DNA from: Spirochaetia bacterium
Lineage (GTDB): Bacteria; Spirochaetota; Spirochaetia; Treponematales; Treponemataceae
DNA length: 61,538 bases
Reading direction: 5' to 3'
NCBI GenBank assembly: GCA_900769325.1
Contig: CAAGGF010000014.1
Coordinates: 1 to 61,538 of the forward strand
A model generated the notes under the pieces. It was given only the letters and a program-made list of their open reading frames with translations, was not told where the DNA came from and ran no database searches. Of this stretch, positions 33,301 through 41,745 are shown piece by piece. Numbering within the stretch: position 1 is the stretch's first letter; every line of letters begins with the position of its first letter. Made by a program: the position numbers and the translations under genes.

Positions 33301-35532
33301 TCCTACTTGATAAGAGTTTGAACCGCAATCCCAGCTTTCTGCAATCATTTCTACATTTTTTGCTTTTCCGAGTTCTGCAATTTTTACTGTTGTTTCTGCA
33401 TTAAGATTGTAATCCCAGCTGGAACTAGAAGAACTATATTCGCGTCCAAGAACAGTTGCAAGGTCAAATCTGAATCCATCAACGCCCATTTCGTCAATCC
33501 AGTATTCAAGGGAATCAAGGATAAAACCTCTTACATAAGGATTGTCGCACTGAAGATTATTTCCGCATCCTGTAGTTTCCCAATATGCTGATTTGTCGGA
33601 AGGAACAAGTGAATAGTAAGTGCTGTTATCAATTCCTCTCATGCTTACGACTGTAACCTGCTGGTTGCTGTCTGTTTTTCCGTTCCAAGGTCCTCCTTCG
33701 CCTGAATGGTTGTACACAACATCAAGGTAGACTTCCATTCCTGCATCGTGGAATGCCTTTACCATTTCTTTAAATTCTTTTGTAGGACCACCGGCAGTTT
33801 TATCATAAGAATAGCGTCTGTCCGGGGCAAAATAATCGAATGTCATGTAGCCCCAGAAGTTTCCGCCAGGGCCGTCGTCAGGATTTGCATCGTTATCAGT
33901 TTCGTGAACAGGAAGAAGTTCTATAGTGTTTATTCCAAGTGCTTTCAAATACGGAACAAGATATGAAGCACCTTTGTAAGTTCCACGATATTCGGCAGGA
34001 ATGTCCTGAACATCTTCAAACTGGCTGTAACTGCTTAAAAGCGTTGAAAGATTTGTGCTTGACGAATGGTTTGTAATGCCGCGTACATGAGCTTCATAGA
34101 TTATTGCATCTTTCTGAGGAATTTCAGGTTTTGTTCCGTAGCTTGTGCTGTCGGTGATGATGTAGCCTTTCGGGGCGATTTTTCCTGAATCGTAGTTTCT
34201 GTAATTTTCGCCTGTAGAAAGTGCATTGTACGGTTTTTCTGTGCTTGGAGAATGTGAAAGCGCATCTTTGTTGCTAGGGTCGTGCGTAATTTCTTTTGCG
34301 TACGGGTCAAATACAACTTTATTCGGGTTAAAACGGTTTCCGTTTGAATCGCAGTCAGAAATAAATCCTTCGCTGCTTCCGCCCCTTTCCCATTTGTCAG
34401 AATATGTCCAGTTTGGTCCCCAAAGGCGGAATGCGTAAATTGCTCCTGTTAAATCACCTGAAATTTTTGCACGCCATACATCGTTTGAATCTTTTACAAG
34501 CCAGTAGTCATACTTAGCATCTTCTCCGTAAGCAGAACCGTATATTTCAAGCAGAACTTTTTCTGCATTCTTGGAATAAAGTGCAAATGTCGTCGTATTT
34601 CCGTCAGTTAAGGCACCGTAATTCCATGTTCCAGAATCCCATGAAGCCTCTTCAACAGGACTGTATTTTCCGGAAGACGGGTGCAAGAAGCCTAAAGACG
34701 GAATTACAACTTCGAGTTTTCCCAAATCAACAGTTTCTCCGTCCTGAAGTATAACTTCTTTCTCGTATAAAACGACAGCTTCTTTTATAATGTAAAAAGT
34801 CCATGTTCCCGGAGCAACACCAGAAATCGTCTGTTCACCGGAAGAAAGCGAAGTTTTCTGAGAAAGAACATCGTTTACATGAACTGAAACAGAAGCATCT
34901 GCATAATCCGAAGAGAATTTTACAGTTCCGCCTGAAAGTTTATAAGAATCTGAAGAATTTGTAGTTCCGTTTTTAATGTCTGAAGCGATTTTAGCAGTAT
35001 CAATCAAAAGTGCGTGAACATCTTGCGGCAAAAGAGAAGAAACTTCAGACAAATTTAATGAAGAAACATCGTAGTCGAGTTTGTAAAGTGAAAGAACGAC
35101 ATTTCCGAGTGAAGTAGATTTCCAGTTGACAGAAACAGAATTTGATTCTCCCGGTTCAATATCGCAGACTGCACTCATTACAATTCCGTCTATATTTGAA
35201 AGAATTGAACCGACAGTTTTTTGTGCCTGAACGGTTACGATTCTGTTTTTTCCGACCGGGATATTTTCAATTTTAAAAGTGCCCTTCCCGTCCTTGCACG
35301 ACGCTTGAGTGTATACAGGTTCCATTTGTGAGCCGTATACAGAAATTACTGCGTTTTCAATTTGAGCCGTATCGAAAGCCCTTGAATCTTGTGTCTGGGA
35401 AGTTGAAATTTTTAAAGTACCATAATGGGAATTTTCGCAGGAAGAATCAGAAGAAACTTGATTTGCACATGAAACGATAAGTGAAAGCGAAAAAAATAAA
35501 ATTCCAAAAACAGTCAAAGCCTTTTTTTTCAT
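30355..35532 (-). CDS. Two-headed starch lipoprotein: isoamylase/pullulanase-type GH13 plus alpha-amylase GH13
   Basis: 1725 residues, GGAGG before ATG. Lipobox LIVSCANQ (Cys about 22). Order: shared N-terminal module (about 36-280) with NIPVGKNRIVTV; isoamylase-type E-set (about 290-400); first GH13 (about 460-1000) with DVVYNHSG, GFRFDLATV (nucleophile Asp), MIAESWDCG (acid Glu), VVAHDGFTL; CHB_HEX_C-like repeat with GAKIYYTTDDTSPS (about 1110-1180); second GH13, plant-type, with ADIVVNHRAG, GWRYDYVKG, SVGEYWPTA, FIDNHDTGS; and a last beta domain with FAWVWTNG and FLLVRCPAGTTQPNWD. Both active sites look complete, so one enzyme could cut alpha-1,6 and alpha-1,4 links. Cell-surface attachment is inferred from the lipobox. 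Confidence 0.92.
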   Translation of the reverse strand: MKKKALTVFGILFFSLSLIVSCANQVSSDSSCENSHYGTLKISTSQTQDSRAFDTAQIENAVISVYGSQMEPVYTQASCKDGKGTFKIENIPVGKNRIVTVQAQKTVGSILSNIDGIVMSAVCDIEPGESNSVSVNWKSTSLGNVVLSLYKLDYDVSSLNLSEVSSLLPQDVHALLIDTAKIASDIKNGTTNSSDSYKLSGGTVKFSSDYADASVSVHVNDVLSQKTSLSSGEQTISGVAPGTWTFYIIKEAVVLYEKEVILQDGETVDLGKLEVVIPSLGFLHPSSGKYSPVEEASWDSGTWNYGALTDGNTTTFALYSKNAEKVLLEIYGSAYGEDAKYDYWLVKDSNDVWRAKISGDLTGAIYAFRLWGPNWTYSDKWERGGSSEGFISDCDSNGNRFNPNKVVFDPYAKEITHDPSNKDALSHSPSTEKPYNALSTGENYRNYDSGKIAPKGYIITDSTSYGTKPEIPQKDAIIYEAHVRGITNHSSSTNLSTLLSSYSQFEDVQDIPAEYRGTYKGASYLVPYLKALGINTIELLPVHETDNDANPDDGPGGNFWGYMTFDYFAPDRRYSYDKTAGGPTKEFKEMVKAFHDAGMEVYLDVVYNHSGEGGPWNGKTDSNQQVTVVSMRGIDNSTYYSLVPSDKSAYWETTGCGNNLQCDNPYVRGFILDSLEYWIDEMGVDGFRFDLATVLGREYSSSSSSWDYNLNAETTVKIAELGKAKNVEMIAESWDCGSNSYQVGNFPDGWAGWNGYYRDNIRGFVGNGAAQSSISYTDGLYGTLDHFGENEPSVNFVVAHDGFTLADLCSYQGAGNALNGKVTWPFGPSDGGNGDTNNLGTGTDAASNRQRARNYFAMQMFSAGIPMIVYGDEFGRTQNGNNNPYNIDSVATWNNYSMIATDSPHTVSTGSNGNAECGTYTDKFGKFANTEGKNGNFDFARFVMNERLNNESLRQITGVDAPIEWYSTAGVKGWEDSGCKKAVMINGSGAKNGGTYYMMINMTGYDASFTIPAPSSGKEWTRIVDTGSWAETNCNYWEETDTSYRRDSSSTYSVGPYTVTILKQVADSPSCSTPVISGTTPFDSSTQITIECDTPGAKIYYTTDDTSPSEEKGTLYTGAFTVTEKTTIRAIAVSDGYKTSSVGAKTFYVKGQVSESSKTGVMLQGFTWNSAPRGTGWNKENPSPYWGKWYGIMKNNAASIKDTFEYVWFNPPSICDSSSSEGYAPTELNDLNSYYGTAAELKEVIQAIQPAKAIADIVVNHRAGSTCWGDFTNPSWGVEKGVKYPAICSDDEGFDASSGDKDHMVGKPSGAADTGASYSAYRDLDHTNTNVQEGIIAWMNDVLKPAGFVGWRYDYVKGFAGKYVGKYNAGSSAQFSVGEYWPTAGYNASSPSAWGNEIKNWITSTEEESGQRSRAFDFALKGAMNSVFGWGTTAGSGNYALLADSSNLYISQPSDAVTFIDNHDTGSNQGHWELNRDKIGAGYALILTHPGVPCVSWSHYFTFSEGGNGDTTYPYSGLGAAQSYIAGNTVSGTNKTLREHIYYLIQLRKEIGIEYDSVRTTLKAESSVYAAEITGTNGSLIVSIGGSYTPTGKGYAGNNPIYGGTNFKIWKKGVNGEYTSGGETTVELSVTVDSWAWNGSVKIFAWVWTNGLSNGSWVQCSGSGTTVKLELPSGCDRFLLVRCPAGTTQPNWDATGDTPGQVYNKTPDISYVNGTTSYSANFGNP

Positions 35533-35681
35533 AAAAGCCTCCAGAAATAAATTTTAAAATTTCCTTAAACATTTTCCGACATTGAAGCATAAAAAATCAA
35601 GCATATAACTACAAGGATTATAAATGCACACTTAAAATTTGTAAAATTTTATTTTCATTTTCTTGCCTTTTAAAATCAACA

Positions 35682-35719
35682 GGGCTGTCTTAAAAGTGAT
35701 GATTCACGAAAGACAGCCC
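35682..35719 (-). terminator. Strong terminator hairpin
   Basis: GGGCTGTCTT (35682-35691) pairs perfectly with AAGACAGCCC (35710-35719). It lies 28 nt past the stop of the phosphatase gene. Beyond it, about 150 AT-rich bases lead to the amylase gene with no further gene. Confidence 0.7.
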
Positions 35720-35746
35720 GTTTTATTTGTTTATTTATTGGACTTT

Positions 35747-36976
35747 TTATTTCAAGCGTTCTTGAAGTGTTTTGATGTCCATTGCGGTAAGATAATTGTT
35801 TTCTATAAAGTAGTTTGAAAGTTCCTGCTGAAGGTTTTCTACTTTATCAATCGGTTTAAAAAGCATCTGTTCAAAACTGTACTGCAAAAGTCTGTAATCC
35901 CTGAATTCTTTGATTCCGGCTTCGTTTGACTTCTGGTAATCTTTTTTTATTTCTTCCCAAGATGCACCTGACAAAGCGGCTAAAACAGCGGAAACGGCTC
36001 CTGTTCTGTCTGTACCAAGACGGCAATGAACATAATAAGGACCCGGGTGAGTATTTATAAAATCGACGATTTTTGCGATTAAATTCCCGAATTCTTCGCC
36101 GTTTGACCTGTAATAAACAGTGTTGTAATTCGTGTCTACAAAAAGCCAGTTTTTATTTTCTTTTATAGTCTGGGCATAAACCGAAATCTGTTCTTTTTTT
36201 GCATCAATCTGCTCGTTTCCGCTTAAAGTTATAACAGACTGAATTTTATTGTCGCGCAGAAGTTTATTCACCATTTTAATGCGTTCATCTTCGGTGTCGA
36301 ATGACCTGCTTTTTTTATACGGATGATAGCCGCGGAATAAATTTGAAGTTCCAGGAACAAGACGGAAATTTGCAAGCGTTTTCTGGTCTTCGATGTTTTC
36401 AAGGTTGAATTCTTTTAATTTCTTCTGTTTGTCTGCAATTTTTGTATTTTCGACAATTTCAAGCGGATTATCTTCCGGGAAAAGAATTAAATTGTTCGTT
36501 GCCATCTGAAAGCCCGGAATTCTTGAAACGGCTTTAGGTTCTGAAGTTTCGCTTCTTGTTCTGTGAAGTTCCTGACCGCAGACAGTTTCGATGTAACTTT
36601 TGTCTTCTGTAACCACAAATTTAAATTCCGGGAATCCTGAATTTCCTGGAATCATAACATCAATTTTTTCACATTCCAAAGTCCAGACGCTTTTGTCTTT
36701 TTTTACCGGCGAAAGTTCCCATGTAGGATTCTTTTTTGCCCAGCCGTTAAACGAGCCTTCGACATAAACTTTAGTCGGTTTTGCAATGTTATAAGACGCT
36801 GCATCAAAAACGAAAATGATTTTGTTTCCGCCTTCTGTAATCTGATAACCGAGTTTTCTGTTGTATTTGTTCAGTTTAAAAGTTTCCTGAACTTCCGCCC
36901 TGTACGGAGCTTTTGAAAAAACAAACGCCCCGGAAAAAAATGCACACAAAACTAAAATAATTTTTTTGATTTTCAT
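35747..36976 (-). CDS. Secreted CBM48-like domain plus CX5R phosphatase, candidate glucan phosphatase
   Basis: 409 residues from ATG 36976 (TTGGAGA upstream; a longer frame start at 37015 adds no signal). Signal peptide 1-23 (SGAFVFSKA). Residues 51-123 resemble AMPK/CBM48 glycogen-binding domains: KVYVEGSFNGW at 69-79 and EFKFVV at 117-122. Residues 205-375 are a protein-tyrosine/dual-specificity-like phosphatase: LFRGYHPYKKS at 213-223 and signature VHCRLGTDRTG with Cys318 and Arg324. Laforin and SEX4 pair a starch-binding module with this phosphatase type to dephosphorylate glucans. Here the protein is exported and stands next to the amylase. Glucan as substrate is inference; Tyr-P or lipid phosphatase activity is possible. 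Confidence 0.8.
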   Translation of the reverse strand: MKIKKIILVLCAFFSGAFVFSKAPYRAEVQETFKLNKYNRKLGYQITEGGNKIIFVFDAASYNIAKPTKVYVEGSFNGWAKKNPTWELSPVKKDKSVWTLECEKIDVMIPGNSGFPEFKFVVTEDKSYIETVCGQELHRTRSETSEPKAVSRIPGFQMATNNLILFPEDNPLEIVENTKIADKQKKLKEFNLENIEDQKTLANFRLVPGTSNLFRGYHPYKKSRSFDTEDERIKMVNKLLRDNKIQSVITLSGNEQIDAKKEQISVYAQTIKENKNWLFVDTNYNTVYYRSNGEEFGNLIAKIVDFINTHPGPYYVHCRLGTDRTGAVSAVLAALSGASWEEIKKDYQKSNEAGIKEFRDYRLLQYSFEQMLFKPIDKVENLQQELSNYFIENNYLTAMDIKTLQERLK

Positions 36977-37087
36977 AATATCTCCAAAAATATGAAAGAT
37001 TCGAAAGAATTCCAAATGCGATTATTCCGAATCTAGTCATAATTTAAAAAAAAATCCAAATATAAAGTTACAAGATAAAAGCCTTTA

Positions 37088-37297
37088 CTAATAATGCGGC
37101 GGTTTTCTGTTCGGAATGTCGCCTTCAAATGCATCAGAAATTTCTAAAAGTTTTTCAGTTAAAGATTTTACTTTTTCATTCAACACCCGGATTTCTTCCT
37201 GCTGATTTACTAAAACTTCCTGAATCTGATTTACAAAATCTTCGAGATAGGAAACTTTTATTTCAAGTTTTACGATTTCTTCTGAATTGCTTTCCAT
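37088..37297 (-). CDS. slyX: SlyX family protein
   Basis: 69 residues from ATG 37297, 1 nt after the preceding stop. A coiled coil (VSYLEDFVNQIQEVLVNQQE) ends in PNRKPPHY, the SlyX signature. Function is unknown in bacteria. Last gene of the minus-strand set NlpC/P60-lipoprotein-slyX. Confidence 0.85.
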   Translation of the reverse strand: MESNSEEIVKLEIKVSYLEDFVNQIQEVLVNQQEEIRVLNEKVKSLTEKLLEISDAFEGDIPNRKPPHY

Positions 37298-37298
37298 A

Positions 37299-37931
37299 TT
37301 AAAATTCGATTTTTTCCTTGAGTGTAAAAAGTTCTGCAAGAGAAACTGTCTTTGTTGAAACAGAACCTTTTTCGTTTTCAAATGAAATTTTTACTTTTGA
37401 AGAAGCGATTTCGTTTTTTAAAGGCTCTCCGTAAACTTCGCCGATTAAAGAAAGCCATTCTTCTGATGTTGAATTTTCTTCCATAAAAACAGGTGCCATA
37501 AAAAGGTCGAAGTAAGACTGAAAAAGATTAGGACAATTTTTGTAAAATTCAAAAAGCGATGACTTTGAAAGAACGATTTTTTTTGAATCAAGAATGCCGC
37601 TTTTAGTAAAAATATTTTCTGAAGACAGAATCTTTGCTGAAACCGAAATATTTTCACCCGATGAAACAGTCGACAAAACAGATTCAAAACCAAAACTTTC
37701 CATAGAAGTTTTTATTTCTTCCGCATTGAAAACAAAACCGTCTTCTGAACCGGAAAATGCGTTCAAAGTGTCTGAAAAGATTTTCCCAACCGCTGAATCA
37801 AATTTTACAGAATAAGTTCCGTCGTTAAGCGATTTCACGATAATTTCTGAAGTGCACGATGAAAACGCAAAAATAAAAAACGAAAATAAAGTTAAATTCA
37901 AAAAGAAAGCGCATTTTTTTAAATTCTTCAT
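37299..37931 (-). CDS. Lipoprotein of unknown function
   Basis: 210 residues, GTGAGG before ATG. Hydrophobic leader and lipobox FAFSSC (Cys about 26). The mature part is Ser-rich with KIVLSKSSLFEFYKNCPNLF; no family recognised. Its stop is 1 nt from the slyX start and its start 4 nt after the NlpC/P60 stop, so the three are one operon. Confidence 0.75.
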   Translation of the reverse strand: MKNLKKCAFFLNLTLFSFFIFAFSSCTSEIIVKSLNDGTYSVKFDSAVGKIFSDTLNAFSGSEDGFVFNAEEIKTSMESFGFESVLSTVSSGENISVSAKILSSENIFTKSGILDSKKIVLSKSSLFEFYKNCPNLFQSYFDLFMAPVFMEENSTSEEWLSLIGEVYGEPLKNEIASSKVKISFENEKGSVSTKTVSLAELFTLKEKIEF

Positions 37932-37935
37932 AAAA

Positions 37936-38994
37936 TTACCTCACAAAAACCGAAAACGGAAAAAGAATTTTTATTCCCGAATTCAGCACAAAGCCGTTCG
38001 CCATGCTTTTAAAAAACGAAAGGGCCGCTCCGTCAGTATTGTTGTAAACAGTATAACTAAAATCCTGATAAATCTGGAATTTTACTTTTTTAAAGCCGAA
38101 CGCCGGAGTTTTAACCTGAAGACCGATGATTCCCGGAAAAACGGAAGGCGACATTTTTTCGTCTGAAGAAACCTGATGAAGTTCTCCAAATGTAAAAACC
38201 GGTCCTGCGTAAATTTGAAAATATTTTCCGATTAAAAGGCTGAACAGAACCGGCATCTGAAAAACAGACGAAGCATAATTCCATTTTGTCTGAAAACCCA
38301 GGCCCACAGAAATGTCTTTTGCGTTGTAAAAAATGTTTGAACCTGCTGTAAGTCCGCGAAAATTCGGAATAAAACTGTTTTCTGTAAATAAAGACCAGTC
38401 GCCTGAAAAAGTTACATCAAAAAAAAATCTGTCGGTGAATTTTGGCTTTTCATTTGAGGCGATTTCGTATTCCGGTGAAAAATAATTTGAATCTTCGATA
38501 TTTTCTTCTGCAGCGGGCAAAAATCTTCGTGCACCGCAATATCTTTGTTTCCAGTAAGAATCTGAACACGATCTTGAAACGACTTTTGCTTCTCCATCGC
38601 TCAACGCTGAAATAAACTTGTCGTTCCCGATGTAAACGCCTACATGAGAAACACTAGAACCTCTTGTCTTGAAAAAAAGCAAGTCTCCCGGTTCTTTTTC
38701 TGAATCTGAAATTTTTTCTAATTTATCAAAAAGTGCCTGTGCAGTGCGAGGAACTTCAATATTCAAAGATTGTTGTGCAGAATAATAAACAAGTCCCGAA
38801 CAGTCAAATTTTGAAGGACCGGTTTCCCCTAATTTATAGGCTGAACCTAGATGAGATTTTACTTCTTCAATAAAACTGTTTCGCATCTTTTTTGCTTCTT
38901 CTTTGGAATATGAGTCTGAAAAAATAGAAAAACAATTAAAATTCAGAAAAAAAAGTACAAAAAGAAACTGCTTTAAAAATTTAAAACTCTTCAT
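37936..38994 (-). CDS. NlpC/P60 peptidase fused to a beta-barrel-like C-terminal domain
   Basis: 352 residues with a signal peptide (about 1-26, ending FSIFSDS). Residues about 35-165 are an NlpC/P60 (C40) cell-wall hydrolase: FDCSGLVYYSAQ holds the Cys, SSVSHVGVYIGND the His. The usual third residue (His in fIHA) is Ser in KFISALSDG. Residues about 190-352 look like outer-membrane strands (LTAGSNIFYNAKDISVGLGF, GKYFQIYAGPVFTFGE, ending FPFSVFVR). This would tether a peptidoglycan hydrolase to the outer membrane. GATAAT lies 6 nt before ATG. Confidence 0.82.
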   Translation of the reverse strand: MKSFKFLKQFLFVLFFLNFNCFSIFSDSYSKEEAKKMRNSFIEEVKSHLGSAYKLGETGPSKFDCSGLVYYSAQQSLNIEVPRTAQALFDKLEKISDSEKEPGDLLFFKTRGSSVSHVGVYIGNDKFISALSDGEAKVVSRSCSDSYWKQRYCGARRFLPAAEENIEDSNYFSPEYEIASNEKPKFTDRFFFDVTFSGDWSLFTENSFIPNFRGLTAGSNIFYNAKDISVGLGFQTKWNYASSVFQMPVLFSLLIGKYFQIYAGPVFTFGELHQVSSDEKMSPSVFPGIIGLQVKTPAFGFKKVKFQIYQDFSYTVYNNTDGAALSFFKSMANGFVLNSGIKILFPFSVFVR

Positions 38995-39086
38995 AAATTT
39001 ATTATCGGTATGTGAAAATTAAAAAAATCACCGAAAATCAGTTTTTAGAGATTCCCATAATTTTATAAATTATTTACAATTCGATT

Positions 39087-40010
39087 ATGAATATTAAACA
39101 TAAAATGCAAGAATTGCAAGAGTCAGCTTTTAAAGACGGTCCTCTCTGTGTGGGATTAGACACAGACCCTTCATATCTTCCAGAATCAGTAATAAAAGCA
39201 GTCGGTTCAAAAGAAGAAGCAGTTTTAACATACAACAAAGAAATCATCCGCAGAATCGCTTCAGACAAATCTGCGTGCTGCTGCAAAGTTCAGATTGCAT
39301 ACTACGAGGCGATGGGGCTTAAAGGTATGAAAATCTACGCAGAAACTCTAAAAGCCGTAAAAGAATCTGGCTTAATCTGCATAAGCGACATAAAACGCGG
39401 AGACATTGCCGCAACTCAAGATGCATACGCCCGTGCACATTTTACAGGCGATTTTGAAACGGACATCATAACTGTAAATCCTTACATGGGATTCGACACT
39501 TTAACGCCTTTCACAAAATACATGACATTTTCAAAAGGCGGAAAAGGAGCGTTTATTCTTCTGTGCACTTCAAATCCGGGAATGAAAGACATCGAACACC
39601 AGGAATTAAAAGACGGAAAACTGATTTTAAATAAAGTCGGGGACGAAATTGCAAGGCTGAACAAAGAATTTTTAAGCGAATACGCAGAACAAACTTGTGG
39701 ACCTTTCGGTGCTGTTGTCGGAGCAACACAAGAACAGGATGCACGGATTTTAAGAGACCTTTACCCTGAAACATTTTTCTTAATTCCAGGATACGGTGCA
39801 CAAGGGGGAGATGCAAAAATTGCTGCAACGCTTTTAGACAAGGCAGGCGGAACTGTAAACTCAAGCCGCGGAATTTTATGTGCATGGAAAAAAGACTCCG
39901 CTCTCGATTCAAAACGCGAAAACGGAACATTAAGCCTTGACGACATCGCAACTTCTGCCGCCAAAGCCGCTTTTGAAAGCAAAACAGAACTTTTATCTGC
40001 AAAAAATTAA
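39087..40010 (+). CDS. pyrF: Orotidine 5'-phosphate decarboxylase, PyrF type 2
   Basis: 307 residues, the length of the longer subfamily. It makes UMP from OMP. LCVGLDTDPSYLPESV starts the barrel, the catalytic ISDIKRGDI is near residue 117, and IPGYGAQGGD and VNSSRGILCAW bind phosphate. TACAAT (39075-39080) ends 6 nt before ATG and no ribosome-binding site is present, suggesting leaderless translation. Monocistronic, with a terminator at 40026. Confidence 0.96.
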   Translation: MNIKHKMQELQESAFKDGPLCVGLDTDPSYLPESVIKAVGSKEEAVLTYNKEIIRRIASDKSACCCKVQIAYYEAMGLKGMKIYAETLKAVKESGLICISDIKRGDIAATQDAYARAHFTGDFETDIITVNPYMGFDTLTPFTKYMTFSKGGKGAFILLCTSNPGMKDIEHQELKDGKLILNKVGDEIARLNKEFLSEYAEQTCGPFGAVVGATQEQDARILRDLYPETFFLIPGYGAQGGDAKIAATLLDKAGGTVNSSRGILCAWKKDSALDSKRENGTLSLDDIATSAAKAAFESKTELLSAKN

Positions 40011-40025
40011 AAAAATTAAAAAGGA

Positions 40026-40064
40026 AACACTGAATAAATCCTACAAAAGGCTTTTTTCAGTGTT
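40026..40064. terminator. Terminator between pyrF and trpB2
   Basis: AACACTGAA (40026-40034) pairs with TTCAGTGTT (40056-40064); flanking AAGG/CCTT extend the stem. A T6 run in the loop and AT flanks allow use from either side. Confidence 0.6.
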
Positions 40065-40078
40065 AACCTTGAATGTAA

Positions 40079-41467
40079 CTAAAATTCGTTTCCCGGAAAG
40101 CGTGGAATCAAATCTGTTGATTTTTTAATTTCTTCATCCGTCGGAATGTAATCTGACATTGTGCCGTCGTTGAAGGCTTCGTATGCTTTCATGTCAAAAT
40201 AACCTGTTCCCGTAAGCCCGAAAACGATATTCTTTTCTTCGCCGGTTTCCTTGCATTTTAATGCTTCATCGATTGCAACTTTAATTGCGTGACTGCTTTC
40301 AGGAGCCGGTAAAATTCCTTCTGTTCTTGCAAACTGTTCTGCGGCTTTGAAAACTTCTGTCTGTTCAACTGAACGCGCTTCGATAAGTCCTTGAGAATAC
40401 AGTTCGCTTACAATTGAACTCATTCCGTGGTAGCGAAGTCCTCCAGCGTGATTTGCAGACGGCATAAAACTGCTTCCCAAAGTGTACATTTTCTGAAGCG
40501 GGCAGACTTTTCCCGTGTCACAAAAATCGTAAGCGTAAACTCCGCGTGTAAGACTTGGACAACTTGCAGGTTCAACAGCGATAATCTGATAATTTGATTC
40601 ACCGCGAAGCATTTCTCCTACAAACGGACTTATCAATCCGCCAAGATTACTTCCGCCGCCTGCACAACCAATAATCATATCAGCTTTTATTCCGTATTTT
40701 TCAAGTGCAGTTTTTGTTTCAAGTCCGATAATGCTCTGGTGCAAAAGAACCTGATTCAAAACTGAACCCAAAACATAGCGGTATCCTTCATTTGTAACGG
40801 CATGTTCTACCGCTTCGGAAATTGCACAGCCTAAAGAACCTGTAGTTCCTGGAAATTCTTCGTTTATTTTTCGTCCTATTTGAGTCTGCATTGAAGGCGA
40901 AGGAATTGCTTTTGCACCGTAAGTTCTTATTACTTCACGGCGGAACGGTTTTTGTTCATAAGAACATTTTACCTGATAAACTACGCAGTCAAGACCAAAA
41001 TATGCAGTTGCCATAGCCATCGCTGTTCCCCACTGACCTGCTCCAGTTTCTGTGGTAACACCTTTAAGCCCCTGTTTTTTTGCATAATAAGCCTGTGCGA
41101 TTGCTGAATTTAATTTGTGGCTTCCTGAAGTATTGTTTCCTTCAAATTTATAATAAATGTGTGCCGGCGTTCCAAGTTTTTTTTCAAGACAGTAAGCACG
41201 AACCAAAGGCGAAGGTCTGTACATTCTGTAAAACTCACGGATTTCTTCTGGAATAGGAATGAACGCATCTTTTTCGTTAAGTTCCTGTTCAACAAGATCG
41301 CGGCAGAATACCTGTTCAAGTTCCTGTGCCGTACAAGGTTTATGCGTCTCAGGATTTAAAAGCGGAGATGGTTTTATTTTCATATCCGCACGAACATTGT
41401 ACCAGGAATCCGGCATTTCATTTTCGTTAAGGTAGATTTTATAAGGAATCTGTGTTTTTTCCTGCAT
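40079..41467 (-). CDS. trpB: Tryptophan synthase beta chain, TrpB2 type
   Basis: 462 residues, longer than TrpB1 (about 400), with the TrpB2-type N-terminal extension (PYKIYLNENEMPDSWYN). It makes L-Trp from indole and serine. PLP lysine is in NTSGSHKLNSA, phosphate loop GCAGGGSNLGG, with TETGAGQWGTAMA. No trpA or other trp gene is near, so it may use free indole, for example from the gut. GGAGG precedes ATG. Its leader contains a long hairpin at 41488-41526 and a palindrome at 41619-41642. Confidence 0.93.
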   Translation of the reverse strand: MQEKTQIPYKIYLNENEMPDSWYNVRADMKIKPSPLLNPETHKPCTAQELEQVFCRDLVEQELNEKDAFIPIPEEIREFYRMYRPSPLVRAYCLEKKLGTPAHIYYKFEGNNTSGSHKLNSAIAQAYYAKKQGLKGVTTETGAGQWGTAMAMATAYFGLDCVVYQVKCSYEQKPFRREVIRTYGAKAIPSPSMQTQIGRKINEEFPGTTGSLGCAISEAVEHAVTNEGYRYVLGSVLNQVLLHQSIIGLETKTALEKYGIKADMIIGCAGGGSNLGGLISPFVGEMLRGESNYQIIAVEPASCPSLTRGVYAYDFCDTGKVCPLQKMYTLGSSFMPSANHAGGLRYHGMSSIVSELYSQGLIEARSVEQTEVFKAAEQFARTEGILPAPESSHAIKVAIDEALKCKETGEEKNIVFGLTGTGYFDMKAYEAFNDGTMSDYIPTDEEIKKSTDLIPRFPGNEF

Positions 41468-41487
41468 TTTTCCTCCGTTTAATAAAT

Positions 41488-41526
41488 AAAAGTCAATGAC
41501 GAATTTAAAATTCCGTTTTGACTTTT
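41488..41526 (-). promoter_or_regulatory. Hairpin in the trpB2 leader
   Basis: AAAAGTCAA (41488-41496) and TTGACTTTT (41518-41526) form a stem with a partly paired AT-rich interior. It lies about 20 nt before the trpB2 start codon and could attenuate transcription. The arms resemble those of the leader repeat at 52637, but the interior differs. Confidence 0.35.
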
Positions 41527-41618
41527 TATATCACTTCACAATAAAATTAAAAACAAATTATCGTTTAAATTTGTCAAACAAGGTTTTCAAACCTTTCTAA
41601 TCATTATAAGATGTAAAA

Positions 41619-41642
41619 TTTGTTTCTGTCAACAGAAACAAA
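41619..41642. promoter_or_regulatory. Perfect 10-bp palindrome in the trpB2/SUMF1 divergent region
   Basis: TTTGTTTCTG-TCAA-CAGAAACAAA. It lies between two divergent genes with no transcript expected to end there, so an operator is more plausible than a terminator. No specific regulator can be named. Confidence 0.4.
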
Positions 41643-41745
41643 AAGAATTTATCACTTTTTTGACTTTAATAAAGTTTTGAAGCGAATGATATTCTTCAAT
41701 TCTTTCTTTATTCATTTTTATTGAAAATTCAGTTATAATTTCTAT

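Noticed and set aside
39553..40002. Minus-strand ORF of 149 codons
   Set aside because: Entirely antisense to pyrF; basic, Leu/Arg-rich shadow composition.
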